DNA of 64,000 nucleotides from Phenylobacterium sp. (lineage in GTDB: Bacteria; Pseudomonadota; Alphaproteobacteria; Caulobacterales; Caulobacteraceae): assembly GCF_030681155.1 (NCBI RefSeq), contig NZ_JAUXXE010000034.1, forward strand, positions 1-64,000, given 5' to 3'. A program made the position numbers and the translations under genes. The notes below the pieces were generated by a model, which had not been told where the DNA came from, ran no database searches, and saw only the letters and a list, made by a program, of their open reading frames with translations. Position 1 is the stretch's first letter. Every line of letters starts with the position of its first letter. Below, one piece after another: positions 63,686 to 64,000 of this stretch.

Positions 63686-64000
63686 CTACTTCACGGGGGT
63701 GGGGGCCAGCACCATGGCTCCGCCGCTGCGCAGGCGTTCCTGAGCCATTTCGTCCAGGACGCCCTGGGCGCGGGGATCGCCCATCACCCAGGCGGCGGCC
63801 GCCAGGGTGCGGACGGACGTGGCAGAGATGCCGAGCGCGCTTTCCAGCGCCTCGAACGGCGAGGTATGGGTGGTCATGCGCTTGAGGCGAACCTCGCCCT
63901 TCAGGCCAGCCAGGGCCTTGGCCTTGTCGACGGCTTGATAGAAGCCGCCAACCTCGTCGACCCGGCCGATCTCGCGCGCCTGGGCGCCGGTCCAGACCCG
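63686..64000 (-). CDS. sppA: Signal peptide peptidase SppA, C-terminal end (5' part outside the window)
   Basis: The open frame continues past the window edge. The visible part begins RVWTGAQAREIGRVDEVGGFYQAVDKAKALAGL, the SppA/protease IV C-terminal landmark that contains the GLVD-like element near the active site, and continues into GEVRLKRMTTHTSPFEALE. SppA is a membrane-bound serine/Lys-dyad protease that degrades cleaved signal peptides. It ends four bases upstream of the TPR/2OG oxygenase gene start, so the two are probably co-transcribed. Confidence 0.85.
   Translation of the reverse strand, partial: RVWTGAQAREIGRVDEVGGFYQAVDKAKALAGLKGEVRLKRMTTHTSPFEALESALGISATSVRTLAAAAWVMGDPRAQGVLDEMAQERLRSGGAMVLAPTPVK

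Overview
The window looks like chromosomal DNA of an alphaproteobacterium of the Caulobacterales, probably Phenylobacterium or Caulobacter. This is inferred from the high GC content, three large TonB-dependent receptors (TBDRs), an HWE-type kinase, matches to the alphaproteobacterial EcfG/SigT stress-promoter motif, and the mix of AUG, GUG and UUG starts. No species can be named from the sequence alone. Genes are dense, on both strands and mostly housekeeping. No CRISPR array, prophage, transposase or integrase was seen.

Layout. 1-11.9 kb: 3' end of thiC, a pentapeptide-repeat protein, a CHASE4-type hybrid histidine kinase, an Ala/Pro-rich membrane protein behind a consensus EcfG-type promoter, a HAD phosphatase, a FATP-type acyl-CoA synthetase, an HWE kinase, then uvrC, a small secreted protein and pgsA. 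12-25 kb: GST, pirin, an Lrp regulator divergent from a fused indolepyruvate oxidoreductase, DUF3313, a serine hydrolase, an LhgO-like FAD enzyme, a nested inverted-repeat element, and a glycosyltransferase / asparagine synthase / sugar dehydrogenase set. 25.2-30.4 kb: tRNA-Met(CAU) followed by small, mostly hypothetical or stress-type genes (hemerythrin, YqjD-like, PagL-like, SH3), several behind GGAAC-N16-CGTT-like promoters.

30.4-44.7 kb: a serralysin-type RTX metalloprotease, a methyltransferase, a degenerate kinase-receiver gene broken by an in-frame amber codon, two TBDR genes with their own terminators, the 7-deazaguanine genes queC-queE-queD, a response regulator, aroC and a DnaJ-like protein. 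44.7-53.5 kb: pdxH coupled to a fused kinase, an EEP-family hydrolase, an HI0933-type flavoprotein, an acyl-CoA ligase, a possible DUF1499 remnant, an MBL hydrolase and a DUF442 protein.

53.5-64 kb is the most interesting part. Peptide-ABC permeases oppB-oppC are followed not by the ATPase genes but by a TPR/aspartyl-asparaginyl beta-hydroxylase. Then come a divergent secreted protein, an oligopeptide-binding lipoprotein, a large TBDR, a second TPR/2-oxoglutarate oxygenase and the 3' end of sppA. This combines outer-membrane import, inner-membrane peptide import, two putative Fe(II)/2OG hydroxylases and a peptide peptidase. A peptide uptake-and-modification system is an inference from gene order.

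Second in interest is the set of four EcfG-like promoters, which suggests scattered members of the general stress regulon. Starts were chosen by Shine-Dalgarno (SD) match, overlap and family N-termini. All functions are by recognition of motifs, not by database search.
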